From Candidatus Peregrinibacteria bacterium (GTDB taxonomy: Bacteria; Patescibacteriota; Gracilibacteria; Peribacterales; Peribacteraceae): DNA of 64,000 nt. Positions 15,923-23,995 of this stretch are shown piece by piece (positions within the stretch are counted from its first letter, which is position 1; each line of letters begins with the position of its first letter). The translations under genes were made by a program, and so were the position numbers. The stretch covers positions 1 to 64,000 of the forward strand of contig JABGQH010000004.1 of NCBI GenBank assembly GCA_018648865.1, read 5' to 3'. The notes below the pieces were generated by a model. The model did no database searches and was not told where the DNA came from. It saw nothing but the letters and a program-made list of their open reading frames with translations.

Positions 15923-16357
15923 ATGCAAGTCTCTATTCAACGAATCGACACATCACTACCTTTACCTCAATACGAATCTAAGGGTGCAGTTGGTTTTGAT
16001 TTTGTAACAAGGGAAACAACAACTATCGAGGCAGGCTGCATAGGCTTAGTACCTGGGAATGTGATTGTAAAAGTGCCAGAGGGGCATATGTTAATTATAT
16101 CTCCTAGGTCCTCTCTACCGCGCAAGAAAGGACTAGTGTGCCCACACTCAATAGGGGTCATAGATCAGGACTACCACGGCCCAGAGGACGAAATACTCAT
16201 TCAAGTACAAAACATAACAAAAGAACCTGTAACAGTTGAGCGTGGTGAAAGAATAGCTCAGGGACTCTTTGTAAGAGTAGATCGAGCTGAGTGGCAAGAA
16301 GTAGATTCACACGGCGCGGAAACACGCGGTGGCTTTGGCTCTACAGGACATTCTTGA
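15923..16357 (+). CDS. dut: dUTPase (dUTP diphosphatase)
   Basis: Hydrolyses dUTP to dUMP and pyrophosphate, which keeps uracil out of DNA and feeds dTMP synthesis. The 144-residue protein has all five motifs of trimeric dUTPases: GAVGFDF (I), PRSSLPRKKG (II), GVIDQDYHG (III), GERIAQ (IV) and the P-loop-like RGGFGSTG (V). In motif III the Asp-x-Asp-Tyr core is intact. Convergent with ftsZ; the 38-bp gap holds heptamer-like AGCTTA repeats. Confidence 0.95.
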   Translation: MQVSIQRIDTSLPLPQYESKGAVGFDFVTRETTTIEAGCIGLVPGNVIVKVPEGHMLIISPRSSLPRKKGLVCPHSIGVIDQDYHGPEDEILIQVQNITKEPVTVERGERIAQGLFVRVDRAEWQEVDSHGAETRGGFGSTGHS

Positions 16358-16395
16358 AAGCTTACTCACAGCTTAAAGCTTATTGCTTACAGCTT
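16358..16395. repeat. Degenerate heptamer repeat at the ftsZ stop
   Basis: Variants of AGCTTAC/AGCTTAA/TGCTTAC at 7-9 bp spacing lie between the dut and ftsZ stop codons. They resemble the TTATAGC array after dnaA. Confidence 0.65.
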
Positions 16396-17628
16396 TTACT
16401 TACCGACTTTTTTTCTCATAAAGGCTGGGACTTCTAGCTCTTCCATATCCAAATCTGCAGCAGTAGAAGATGCCTCTACAGAAGCAAGCTCCTTCTTAAC
16501 TTCTTTATCAATTGTAGATGACTGAGCAAATGGAGAGCTAGAGAGACTATTTACAGATCCTGCACCTAGCGTTCTAACTTTGGACAAAGGATCTAGATCA
16601 AAACCAGTTGCAACAACTGTGCATTTAACCTGACCTGTGTAATTCTCATCTATAACCGCACCAAAGATAACATTAGCATCTGGATCAGCTGCTTCTGTAA
16701 TAATTCTTGCTGCCTCGTCTACCTCGAACATAGAAAGATCATTACCACCAGTAATATTAAATAGAACACCCTTTGCACCATCTATAGATAACTCCAATAG
16801 AGGGCTATCTACTGCAGCACGTGCAGCCTCAGAAGCTCTGCTATCACCAGTACCATATCCAATACCCATTAACGCAGTTCCTGCATCTTGCATGATAGAT
16901 TTAACATCGGCGAAATCCACATTAACTAGTCCGTGTACTGTTATAAGACTTGCGATTCCTTCTATGGCATGTTGCAAAACTTCGTCTACAACTTGGAAAG
17001 CCTCTGTAAGAGGAGTTGTTTTATCTATTAATGAAAGGATCTTGTCATTTGGAATAGTAATAAGTGTATCTACTTTTCCCTTTAAATTTTCTAGAGCCTC
17101 ATCACTTTGTGTCTTTCTCTTTTGACCCTCGAAACTAAATGGTCTGGTTACAACACCTACAGTTAATATTCCTAGGCTTCTAGCAATGTCTGCAATTACA
17201 GAAATACTTCCTCCTCCTGTTCCTCCACCTAAGCCAGCTGTAATAAATAGCATATCTGCATTTTCTAGAGAAGACTTAATTTCCTCGCTACTTTCCTCTG
17301 CAGCCTTTTTACCTATATCTGGATTTGCACCTGCACCTAAACCACGTGTTGTTCCACGACCGATTGTGATCTTTTTAGGAGCTGGATTGTGATACAAAGC
17401 CTGAACATCTGTATTTAGTGCGATGAATTCAACACCTTGTACCTTGGCTTCTATCATCCTTTTAACAGCATTGGCTCCGCCGCCACCTGTTCCGAGTACA
17501 CGAATATTGGCACCAGGTGTAACATCTGGGCAAACTTCATGAGAAGAAGATGATGTAATATCACTTGTAGATTGCCCGCTACTATCTGGTTTCTGGGCAC
17601 TGAACAAAGATCTAAGGGTATCTGACAT
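16396..17628 (-). CDS. ftsZ: Cell-division tubulin FtsZ
   Basis: GTPase that polymerises into the division ring. In 410 residues the GTP-binding motifs are clear: GTGGGGANAVKRM near the N-terminus and the tubulin signature AGLGGGTGGGS. The T7 loop around VNVDFADVKSIMQDAG carries the catalytic aspartates. An unstructured linker leads to the conserved C-terminal peptide ELEVPAFMRKK, which binds FtsA. It lies directly downstream of ftsA (38-bp gap), the usual order. The stop codon is followed by heptamer-like repeats. Confidence 0.98.
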   Translation of the reverse strand: MSDTLRSLFSAQKPDSSGQSTSDITSSSSHEVCPDVTPGANIRVLGTGGGGANAVKRMIEAKVQGVEFIALNTDVQALYHNPAPKKITIGRGTTRGLGAGANPDIGKKAAEESSEEIKSSLENADMLFITAGLGGGTGGGSISVIADIARSLGILTVGVVTRPFSFEGQKRKTQSDEALENLKGKVDTLITIPNDKILSLIDKTTPLTEAFQVVDEVLQHAIEGIASLITVHGLVNVDFADVKSIMQDAGTALMGIGYGTGDSRASEAARAAVDSPLLELSIDGAKGVLFNITGGNDLSMFEVDEAARIITEAADPDANVIFGAVIDENYTGQVKCTVVATGFDLDPLSKVRTLGAGSVNSLSSSPFAQSSTIDKEVKKELASVEASSTAADLDMEELEVPAFMRKKVGK

Positions 17629-17666
17629 GGGAAAAATGGGGATAATTAGAAGTAATAAAAATTAAT

Positions 17667-18899
17667 TTAAGGAAGAAGACTTTTAATCCAGCCACTAACT
17701 TGCTTAGCAGTTCGCTTCATTTGGAATGATCCAAGTGAACCAGCTGATTCACCTTCTCTCATTCCCCAAACCAACGTGCCAAGAGCAGTTGCGTATGCAG
17801 GATCGTCTACTTTTTCGATAACTCCGCCAACATCTACTGGGAATCCCATCTGAACAGGAAGCCCAACAACATCTCGTGCAAGATCTAATACGCCAGGTGC
17901 TTTTACTGCAGCACCAGTTAACAAAGCTCCTGCAGGTAACATTCCAGATCTACCAATCTTCTCTAGTTCTTCTTGAACAAGAGAGAAGATTTCGTAATAC
18001 CTAGCCTGCATTATCTCTGCCATGTACCTTTTACTTACGGTTTGTGTATCAACTTTACTTACAGTAGAAAGATCAATCATTTCTCTTTCTGCAATCTCTT
18101 CTGGTAATACAGATCCAAACTCAATCTTAATTTTTTCTGCTGTGTCTATAGAAGTACGTAGTCCAATAGCAATATCGTTTGTAACGCTCTCTCCACCTAT
18201 TGGTAATGATACTGAGTGAAGGATTGTACCGTCTTCGAACACAACAATACTTGCACAACCTGCACCTATGTCTATTACTACAACACCTAGTTCTTTTTGT
18301 CTTTTTGTAAGAACTGATTCTGCGCAAGCAATAGTTGCTGGGACCAAGCTATCTACATCTACACCAGCTTGATCAACACATTTTTCTAGGTTCTTAACAT
18401 GCTGAACATGACCAGTAACAATGTGTGCTTCTACTTCTAATCTTATCCCTGTCATTCCTACAGGATTCTTTATTCCTCGTTGCTCGTCTACTGTGTAACA
18501 CTTTGGTTCGATATGTAATATTCTGCGATTTGCGGGGATAGAGACTGCCTGTGCTGCCTCTAATACACGTCCTACATCATCTACTGTAATTTCAGATCCA
18601 GAGATTGCTATTACTCCTCTACTATCAAATGCCTCAATATGTGAACCACTCATTCCTACATATACATGATTAATTGGAACACCAGCCATGCGCTCTGCGT
18701 CTTCTAAAGAAGAGATTATATTGTGGATCAATTCCTCTACATCTATAACGTGTCCTTTACGCATTCCAAGAGAAGGAGAAATTCCTACTCCAATTATGTT
18801 TGGTACATCTTGATCACGATCACCATCTACTACTGCGACGACCGTTCTAATTTTTGCACTACCTATATCTAGGCTAGCGAGCACACGTTCCTTTGGCAT
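17667..18899 (-). CDS. ftsA: Cell-division actin-like protein FtsA
   Basis: ATP-binding actin-like protein that tethers FtsZ to the membrane. In 410 residues phosphate-1 motif ASLDIGSAKIRTVV starts the protein, phosphate-2 is VVVIDIGAGCASIVVF, and the adenosine motif is GALLTGAAVKAPGV. The C-terminus ends in an amphipathic membrane-targeting helix (VSGWIKSLLP). The ATG at 18899 puts the first strand at the N-terminus; a longer in-frame extension to 18962 would add 21 hydrophobic residues without family support. It is followed by ftsZ. Confidence 0.97.
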   Translation of the reverse strand: MPKERVLASLDIGSAKIRTVVAVVDGDRDQDVPNIIGVGISPSLGMRKGHVIDVEELIHNIISSLEDAERMAGVPINHVYVGMSGSHIEAFDSRGVIAISGSEITVDDVGRVLEAAQAVSIPANRRILHIEPKCYTVDEQRGIKNPVGMTGIRLEVEAHIVTGHVQHVKNLEKCVDQAGVDVDSLVPATIACAESVLTKRQKELGVVVIDIGAGCASIVVFEDGTILHSVSLPIGGESVTNDIAIGLRTSIDTAEKIKIEFGSVLPEEIAEREMIDLSTVSKVDTQTVSKRYMAEIMQARYYEIFSLVQEELEKIGRSGMLPAGALLTGAAVKAPGVLDLARDVVGLPVQMGFPVDVGGVIEKVDDPAYATALGTLVWGMREGESAGSLGSFQMKRTAKQVSGWIKSLLP

Positions 18900-19173
18900 T
18901 TTTAGGGGAGAGGGAAATAATCTAAGTAATAAATTGGCAATTCGGAATACACCTTCAACCAATATTTCTAATGGAGTGTAAGCTCTTTATCTAACTCTGC
19001 AAGAACCTTATGAATACGTTTAGTATTCAAGAGCGGGTAGATAGAACAAAAAAATTAGTCAGTTATTTTGGCTTGTATAAGGGATAAACAAATTTTAGAA
19101 CACAGTTATTATGCACATAAAATCTGCTGAATATCAAATGTGTTCAAGTGATCTAGATCAAGCTTTTATTTTT

Positions 19174-20136
19174 TTAAAGCATACTCATCTGTTCACCAAC
19201 ATCTGATCTGGCTGAAATTGATTCATGAGAAGACTTTAAAAAATGTGTCTGCCCATACTGAGTATCCATAAGTGACTGATACCTTTTAATTAACATAGCA
19301 AATTCTAATTCATTCAATGTATCAAATATATTATCTGTTGGTAGATCATTTACTTCTAAATCCTTTAGAGAAATAGGAAGTGGAATGTCTCTAATAAGGT
19401 CTGCCATATGAACGCAGAAATACGCCTGCTCTTTATCTTTAATAAGCTTATCCTTCGCAGAAGTTTTTATTTCATCAATATTTTCATAAATACCATCCAA
19501 GGTTTTATAGCTCTGCAAAAGTGAGGCAGCAGTTTTTGGTCCAATGCCATGAACACCAGGGAGATTATCTGAACTATCTCCACATAGACCTTTGTAATCC
19601 ACTACTTGCTCTGGAGTAATTCCTAATTTTCTTTCTACATCAGCAGGCCTTACATACTCAGCTTGGTGATATCCTTTATGAGGGATAGCAGCAACGATAT
19701 TATCGTTAACAAGTTGAAGGACATCTTGATCGCCAGTAACAATGGTTACACGCATCCCCTCTTTTTCTCCTGCTATTGCATAAGATGCCAAAAAATCATC
19801 TGCTTCATATTTTGGATCAGAAACTCTTTTAATTCCGAATGAATCAATTAGTTCAAAAACTCTTGGTATCTGTACATAAAAATCATCAGGGGTTTCTGCC
19901 CTACCATCTTTATAAGTTTCATTCTCTTGATGACGGAATGTTTTGTCTCCAGCATCAAAAGCCATCAAAATTGAATCTGGCTCCTCTGTCCTAATTATAT
20001 TTAATAGCATAGAAGCGATGCCAAAAGAGGTATTTGTCTGTTCCCCTGCTCTAGTACGTAAAGAGCGTGGGATCGCCCAATAAGCTCTATACATTAGATG
20101 ATGCCCGTCTATAAGTACTAAGTGACGCACATCCAT
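19174..20136 (-). CDS. Stand-alone 5'-3' exonuclease (PolA N-terminal type)
   Basis: Flap/5'-3' exonuclease like the N-terminal domain of DNA polymerase I; it removes primers and flaps. In 320 residues the metal-binding acidic residues are in LVLIDGHHLMYR, MAFDAGDKTFR, YEADDFLAS and VTGDQDVLQL. The helix-hairpin-helix DNA-binding region is GDSSDNLPGVHGIGPKTAASLL. There is no polymerase domain. The ATG at 20136 is chosen because the exonuclease fold starts there; an in-frame extension to 20169 lacks family support. The 274-bp gap downstream to ftsA holds nothing I recognise. Confidence 0.95.
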   Translation of the reverse strand: MDVRHLVLIDGHHLMYRAYWAIPRSLRTRAGEQTNTSFGIASMLLNIIRTEEPDSILMAFDAGDKTFRHQENETYKDGRAETPDDFYVQIPRVFELIDSFGIKRVSDPKYEADDFLASYAIAGEKEGMRVTIVTGDQDVLQLVNDNIVAAIPHKGYHQAEYVRPADVERKLGITPEQVVDYKGLCGDSSDNLPGVHGIGPKTAASLLQSYKTLDGIYENIDEIKTSAKDKLIKDKEQAYFCVHMADLIRDIPLPISLKDLEVNDLPTDNIFDTLNELEFAMLIKRYQSLMDTQYGQTHFLKSSHESISARSDVGEQMSML

Positions 20137-20166
20137 AGGATAGAGGAAACCACAGCTTAGAAAAAA

Positions 20167-20177
20167 CACAATGTGTG
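20167..20177. promoter_or_regulatory. ACACAATGTGT palindrome in divergent promoter region
   Basis: A short inverted repeat between the divergent exonuclease and glycosyltransferase-like genes. It is similar to the CACANNNTGTG sites at 51050 and 51089. Confidence 0.3.
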
Positions 20178-20182
20178 TACTC

Positions 20183-20211
20183 TTCTAAAAAGAGCCGATT
20201 TCCGCTATAAT
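20183..20211 (+). promoter_or_regulatory. Promoter with conserved spacer (GAGC..TTTCCGC)
   Basis: The -10 TATAAT (20206-20211) is preceded by AAAGAGCCGATTTCCGC, close to the spacers before 10707 and 52113. The -35 is weak. Confidence 0.6.
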
Positions 20212-20236
20212 AAGGGGAAGTCTAAGAAATAAAAAT

Positions 20237-20833
20237 ATGCCAAAAGCCCCATCAAAAACATCTGCTGATACTAGTGTTCTATCTAGAAAGCTAATATCTA
20301 AATCTAATCTACAAAAGAAATTAGATTGGCCAGTAGAAGGAAAGCACGCAGTTGTTTGTTTACCAATGGGTTTAACAAAAGTGCTTGGTGGCGAAATCTT
20401 CGAGAATGTAATTGATGGACTATTAACATTACCAATAGAAATCTTAATCTTAGGTAAAGGGTCTTCCTCTTACGGAGAATTAGTAAAAGAACTACAAGAA
20501 AAGAACGAACATAGAATTGCAATTATCCCAAACGATAAGAATGAAATTGCAGAAATGTACTTAGCTTCAGACATGGCTGTGTTCCTAAGTGATCCAAGTG
20601 ATAGCGTAGAACTAGGGCTCTGCCTAGCAAATGGAGTAGTACCAATAACTCCAGAGACCAAAATGCTAGAGGCTTATAATCCTGTACAAGAAAAGGGAAA
20701 TTCATTTATGTATAAAAAACAGGATCCATGGCACTGCTTTGCAGCAATCGTAAGAGCTCTGGAAACATATATTTTCCCATTCGATTGGAAAACAATTCAA
20801 AAGCAATGTGTTAAGAGCGTAACTGAGGTGTAA
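20237..20833 (+). CDS. GT5-like glycosyltransferase C-terminal domain only
   Basis: A 198-residue protein resembling just the C-terminal Rossmann domain of glycogen/starch synthase (GT-B fold, GT5). It starts near the KxxLQKKLDWP segment that normally links the two domains. The sugar-nucleotide end keeps AYNPVQEKGNSFMYKKQDPWHCFAAIVRALETY, but the catalytic E-x7-E motif is degraded (SDPSDSVELGLCLANGVVPI). The N-terminal acceptor domain is missing and is not encoded upstream. It is therefore either a decayed enzyme or a domain reused for another task. It has its own well-formed promoter, so it is probably expressed. Confidence 0.7.
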   Translation: MPKAPSKTSADTSVLSRKLISKSNLQKKLDWPVEGKHAVVCLPMGLTKVLGGEIFENVIDGLLTLPIEILILGKGSSSYGELVKELQEKNEHRIAIIPNDKNEIAEMYLASDMAVFLSDPSDSVELGLCLANGVVPITPETKMLEAYNPVQEKGNSFMYKKQDPWHCFAAIVRALETYIFPFDWKTIQKQCVKSVTEV

Positions 20834-20947
20834 TAAATAAGACCCAATCTATATTCAGATTTGTGTTTTTTTAAAGTAAAATGAAAATAAATCTGGAAGA
20901 TCGATAGAAAACTCGTATAGTGTCGCAAGACTAGTTATTAATATCGT

Positions 20948-21047
20948 ATTACCACACATGGGTCAGTAGCTCCCACCTTCGCCCTTCCACCTTCGCCCTT
21001 CGGAACTACGGTGGACAAGTCGGGCTTCGGTCGGCAGGCAGTGGTCC
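20948..21047 (+). repeat. Partial tRNA-Lys 5' copy interrupted by REP-like element
   Basis: The first 13 nt of tRNA-Lys plus 11 nt of its 5' flank are copied at 20948-20972 with one mismatch. The copy is then broken by a palindromic element (20973-21040: CCACCTTCG, inner stems, ACTACGGTGGACAAG, ending CGGCAGG). It resumes as CAGTGGT, the next bases of the tRNA D loop. The flank further upstream (GCAAGACTAGTT) is also repeated before the real tRNA. Confidence 0.85.
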
Positions 21048-21097
21048 ACTTCGCAAGATTAGTTCTTTAAATCATCTATAATTAAATTACCACACGT

Positions 21098-21172
21098 GGG
21101 TCAGTAGCTCAGTGGTAGAGCAGTTGGCTCTTAACCAATTGGCCGTGGGTTCAATCCCCACCTGACCCACCA
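21098..21172 (+). tRNA. tRNA-Lys(CTT)
   Basis: Acceptor GGGTCAG/CTGACCC, D arm GCTC...GAGC, anticodon loop CTCTTAA (anticodon CTT), T arm GTGGG/CCCAC, encoded CCA. It is flanked upstream and downstream by partial copies of itself that carry palindromic elements. Confidence 0.95.
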
Positions 21173-21214
21173 ATAATAAAATAAAAAAGTAATTTTAATC
21201 CTGTATGCCCCTTG

Positions 21215-21270
21215 CCCGTTCGTAGTTTCGGCGTAAGCCGAACGAAGACGGGTCCCCACCTGACCCACCA
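21215..21270 (+). repeat. REP-like palindrome plus tRNA-Lys 3' copy
   Basis: The palindrome CCCGTTCGTAG...GAAGACGGG (21215-21252, inner stem TTCGGC/GCCGAA) is followed immediately by an exact copy of the last 18 nt of tRNA-Lys (21253-21270). The rest of the 380-bp gap to 21552 holds a CTTCTCC/GGGAGAAG hairpin near 21375-21412 and a direct repeat TATTACATTGTCACACAAA (about 21308 and 21481). Confidence 0.85.
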
Positions 21271-21516
21271 AAGAAGAACTATAAATTTAAATATATGAAA
21301 TACATTGTATTACATTGTCACACAAACTAAAAATATAAATTAATATACTACTAGACACAAATGCTTCTATGCACCTTCTTCTCCAGACGGGAGAAGAAAG
21401 AGATGAGGGGGTAAACAGCTCAACTAAAAAAACTGATGTATTGCATTTGTATTACAACGTATTACGTTGTATTGCTTTTGTATTACATTGTCACACAAAA
21501 CTATAGATACATATAT

Positions 21517-21546
21517 TTGACAGCCTTCTAAATATACTTATAAGAT
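21517..21546 (+). promoter_or_regulatory. Sigma-70 promoter, leaderless spacing
   Basis: TTGACA (21517-21522), 18-bp spacer, TAAGAT (21541-21546); the ATG at 21553 follows after 6 nt. Confidence 0.65.
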
Positions 21547-21552
21547 TAATTT

Positions 21553-21771
21553 ATGAATAATAATGAACCACAAAATGATAAGCCAGAAATAGATACACCA
21601 CCATCTGGTGATGAATTTACTTGTACAGAAGTAGACCCAGTAGAAGCTGTTCAAAGAGAAACAGATCCTAGCATGCGTTTTTTACTTGGAATGGCTGCTG
21701 CTGCAGGGAATGTTACTGTTGCTGAAATATCTTATAAGTCAGATGACACTTCTGAGGAACAAGATCAGTAA
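21553..21771 (+). CDS. Hypothetical small acidic protein
   Basis: A 72-residue, strongly acidic protein with a Pro/Asp-rich N-terminus (PQNDKPEIDTPPSGDE) and one helical stretch (PSMRFLLGMAAAAGNVTVAE). No family is recognised. A promoter at leaderless distance supports expression. Convergent with truB, with 5 bp between the stop codons. Confidence 0.6.
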   Translation: MNNNEPQNDKPEIDTPPSGDEFTCTEVDPVEAVQRETDPSMRFLLGMAAAAGNVTVAEISYKSDDTSEEQDQ

Positions 21772-21776
21772 TCACA

Positions 21777-22637
21777 TTACAACACTTTCCTAGCCCGTAC
21801 TTGCCTAGACCCATCTTTAAGTGGCATTAAAACTGCGACAGGAAGATCTTTGTGCCAAGCGAATGTTCCGTCTTTAACATCTTTTGTAATAGATCTACCG
21901 TGAGATATGTCTTCAAACTCCTCATCAGTTAGATCAATGCGAGCAAAGTCTTTTAATACTTCTTTTAAAGGGATAACGTTTCCCCAAGCGATGTTAGAAA
22001 CATCTTTTGAATCATCTATCGAATAATCCCCTACTCTAGTTCTACGTAATCCAGATAAATATCCTCCACAATGTAATAAGTGACCCATGTCATGAGCTAT
22101 GGATCTAATGTAAGTTCCGGAGCTGCAAGAAACATGTAACACGAGTTTTGGATACTCATAAGAAACAACTCTGCAATCATCTATTACAACTTCACGTTCT
22201 GGCATTTCTACTTTATTACCTTTTCTAGCCTCTGCGTAAGCACGTTTACCATTAACATGAACCGCACTATGTGCGGGAGGCGTTTGTTTAATTTTTCCAA
22301 TGAATCTTTCTTGAATCAATAATTGCACAGTGTGAATGCTTGGAATACTCCACCCTGGTTTAGATGGGATCTCTTCTATAACTCCTTCTCTATCATATGT
22401 AGTACTAACAGAGCCGAGTGTGATCTCTGCTTCGTAATCTTTTGTTAATCCGTTAAAGAATTCAATCACCTTAAGTGCCTTAGCACCTACAGCTAAAACT
22501 AGTAATCCAGTTGCAGCTGGATCTAGTGTGCCTAAATGCCCTACCTTTTTTTCGCTTAGAGCTTTGCGAACCAGATAAACAATATCGTGGCTTGTTTTGC
22601 CTACTCCCTTATCTACTAGCAAGAAACCGTGACGCAT
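21777..22637 (-). CDS. truB: tRNA pseudouridine(55) synthase TruB
   Basis: Makes pseudouridine 55 in the T loop of tRNAs. The 286-residue protein has the catalytic motif GHLGTLDPAATGLL with its Asp near residue 40, the KxY-type strand LTKDYEAEITLGSVSTTYD, and the RSIAHDMGHLL segment. The C-terminal part resembles a shortened PUA domain. Directly before the ATG lies a heptamer array of TACTTAA units. Confidence 0.96.
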   Translation of the reverse strand: MRHGFLLVDKGVGKTSHDIVYLVRKALSEKKVGHLGTLDPAATGLLVLAVGAKALKVIEFFNGLTKDYEAEITLGSVSTTYDREGVIEEIPSKPGWSIPSIHTVQLLIQERFIGKIKQTPPAHSAVHVNGKRAYAEARKGNKVEMPEREVVIDDCRVVSYEYPKLVLHVSCSSGTYIRSIAHDMGHLLHCGGYLSGLRRTRVGDYSIDDSKDVSNIAWGNVIPLKEVLKDFARIDLTDEEFEDISHGRSITKDVKDGTFAWHKDLPVAVLMPLKDGSRQVRARKVL

Positions 22638-22922
22638 GGGTATGTATTAAGTATTAGGTATTAAGTATTAAGTATTAAGTATAGTTTTAGAATATCATTG
22701 ATTGAAAACTCTGTCTCGTTCCCCTCTCCCGACGGGAGAGGGTTAGGGTGAGGGGGTCAATACAAATAAAGTAATAACTAACCATCTATAACTAAGTATA
22801 TAAGTAAGATACAAAAACACATTAATAATCTTTTATAAATACTAACAGACAATTCATTAAAACATTCGTAGTGGAAATTTAATCCGCAGAGATGTACGAT
22901 TCCATTAACCCTCTCTTAATAT
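22638..22922. repeat. Heptamer array and GC-rich hairpin in truB upstream gap
   Basis: About five imperfect copies of GTATTAA (22644-22684) are followed by a hairpin CCCCTCTCCC/GGGAGAGGG with trailing TTAGGGTGAGGGGG (22721-22756). A shorter relative of that hairpin occurs at 21375-21412. I see nothing further in the rest of the gap. Confidence 0.7.
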
Positions 22923-23486
22923 ATGGCTATAACTCTTAGTTGGGATTTGTTTGTGATTGTATTCTTTGCCATCGTAATCACATACAGCCTTATCATCGGA
23001 AAGCACGAATCAGTAAAGATTGTAATATCTACATACATTGCAATTGTTGCTGCCCAAGGTATTGGTAACCTAGTAGAAAGACTATCCGCAGGATCTGTAC
23101 CATTTTTAGATATTGTAGGCATTTCTATGGATATCTCTTTATTATCTAGCACAAAGCTAGTTCTATTTATTCTTACGATAGTATTTTTAGCAGTTAGAGG
23201 AGGTTTTGATATTGAGTACAACAAAGAAACAGGAACAATTATAGACACCTTAATAACTGCGATGTTTGGTTTTGTAACAGCTGGATTAATGCTTTCTACA
23301 CTTATTACGTTTGTTGCAGATGTTCCATTGCTAGATAAAAGCATTGCACTAAAAGAACCGATCCAAGAGATGATGAAAAATAGCGATCTAATGAAAGCCA
23401 TGGTAGTCAATCAAGATATTTGGTTTGCATTACCAGCGCTAGTTCTTGTGGGAATTAGCTTTTTGAATACAGAGAATGATGAATAA
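22923..23486 (+). CDS. Hypothetical membrane protein
   Basis: A 187-residue integral membrane protein with about five hydrophobic segments (roughly 7-27, 32-50, 75-95, 110-135, 165-182), a long amphipathic loop between the last two, and a Glu/Asp-rich end. It resembles CvpA-type membrane proteins in layout but I cannot assign it. It is followed 88 nt later by a VirB2-like gene on the same strand, so a link with that surface apparatus is possible. Confidence 0.7.
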   Translation: MAITLSWDLFVIVFFAIVITYSLIIGKHESVKIVISTYIAIVAAQGIGNLVERLSAGSVPFLDIVGISMDISLLSSTKLVLFILTIVFLAVRGGFDIEYNKETGTIIDTLITAMFGFVTAGLMLSTLITFVADVPLLDKSIALKEPIQEMMKNSDLMKAMVVNQDIWFALPALVLVGISFLNTENDE

Positions 23487-23574
23487 GTTAACATTTATGA
23501 TTTTTGACAAGGGCTAGTTGACGCATCCTACAAAAATCTAGCTTGCAATACTATGTGTATATGAGTAACAATAG

Positions 23575-23943
23575 ATGAAATTCCCGACTCATTTTATGCG
23601 AAACTTCTTACAAAACTTATCTCTACGAACTTCCACTGCTATCGTAACTTTTGGTTACGCGATACAAGCAAAGGCAGATATCTTTGGTGACATTCCAGAT
23701 ATCGGTGGAGCCGATTCGGCTGATGTTAGAACATCAATAACAGATATTCTAAAAGAGATCCTAACTTATATGGCACTTGTTGCTGTGATCTTTATTGTAA
23801 TCGCTGGTATACGTTTAGTTGTCTCTCAAGGAGAAGATGCAGAAAAAGACAAAGCAAAGAAGACAATTACTTACGTAATTATTGGTCTAATCGTTATCCT
23901 ATTTGCAAGAGCGATTGTCTCAATCGTTGCAAACCTCGTGTAA
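23575..23943 (+). CDS. VirB2/TrbC-like pilin-type membrane protein
   Basis: A 122-residue protein with a signal-like N-terminus (to about residue 35, AKADIF) and two hydrophobic helices. They are separated by a charged loop in the pattern GEDAEKDKAKKTITYVIIG, typical of VirB2-like subunits. Three further proteins of this type lie at 60228-61584 and a VirB4-like ATPase at 52130. Such proteins form a pilus or channel base in type IV secretion systems. A terminator follows. Confidence 0.82.
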   Translation: MKFPTHFMRNFLQNLSLRTSTAIVTFGYAIQAKADIFGDIPDIGGADSADVRTSITDILKEILTYMALVAVIFIVIAGIRLVVSQGEDAEKDKAKKTITYVIIGLIVILFARAIVSIVANLV

Positions 23944-23971
23944 TAAACACACTTAAAAAGAATTTATTAAA

Positions 23972-23995
23972 AACCCTTCACTTCGGAGGGTTTTT
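23972..23995 (+). terminator. Rho-independent terminator
   Basis: ACCCT...AGGGT stem followed by TTTTT, 30 nt after the VirB2-like stop. The T run overlaps the stop codon of the convergent PRC-barrel gene. Confidence 0.8.

Noticed and set aside
20948-21172. tRNA gene with an intron or integrated prophage attachment site
   Set aside because: The downstream tRNA is complete without splicing, the partial copy is far too short for a usual integrase crossover product, and no integrase or phage gene is nearby.
22721-22756. Riboswitch upstream of the membrane-protein gene at 22923
   Set aside because: Only a simple GC hairpin with a G-rich tail is present; no conserved aptamer elements, and the hairpin is 160 bp away from the start.
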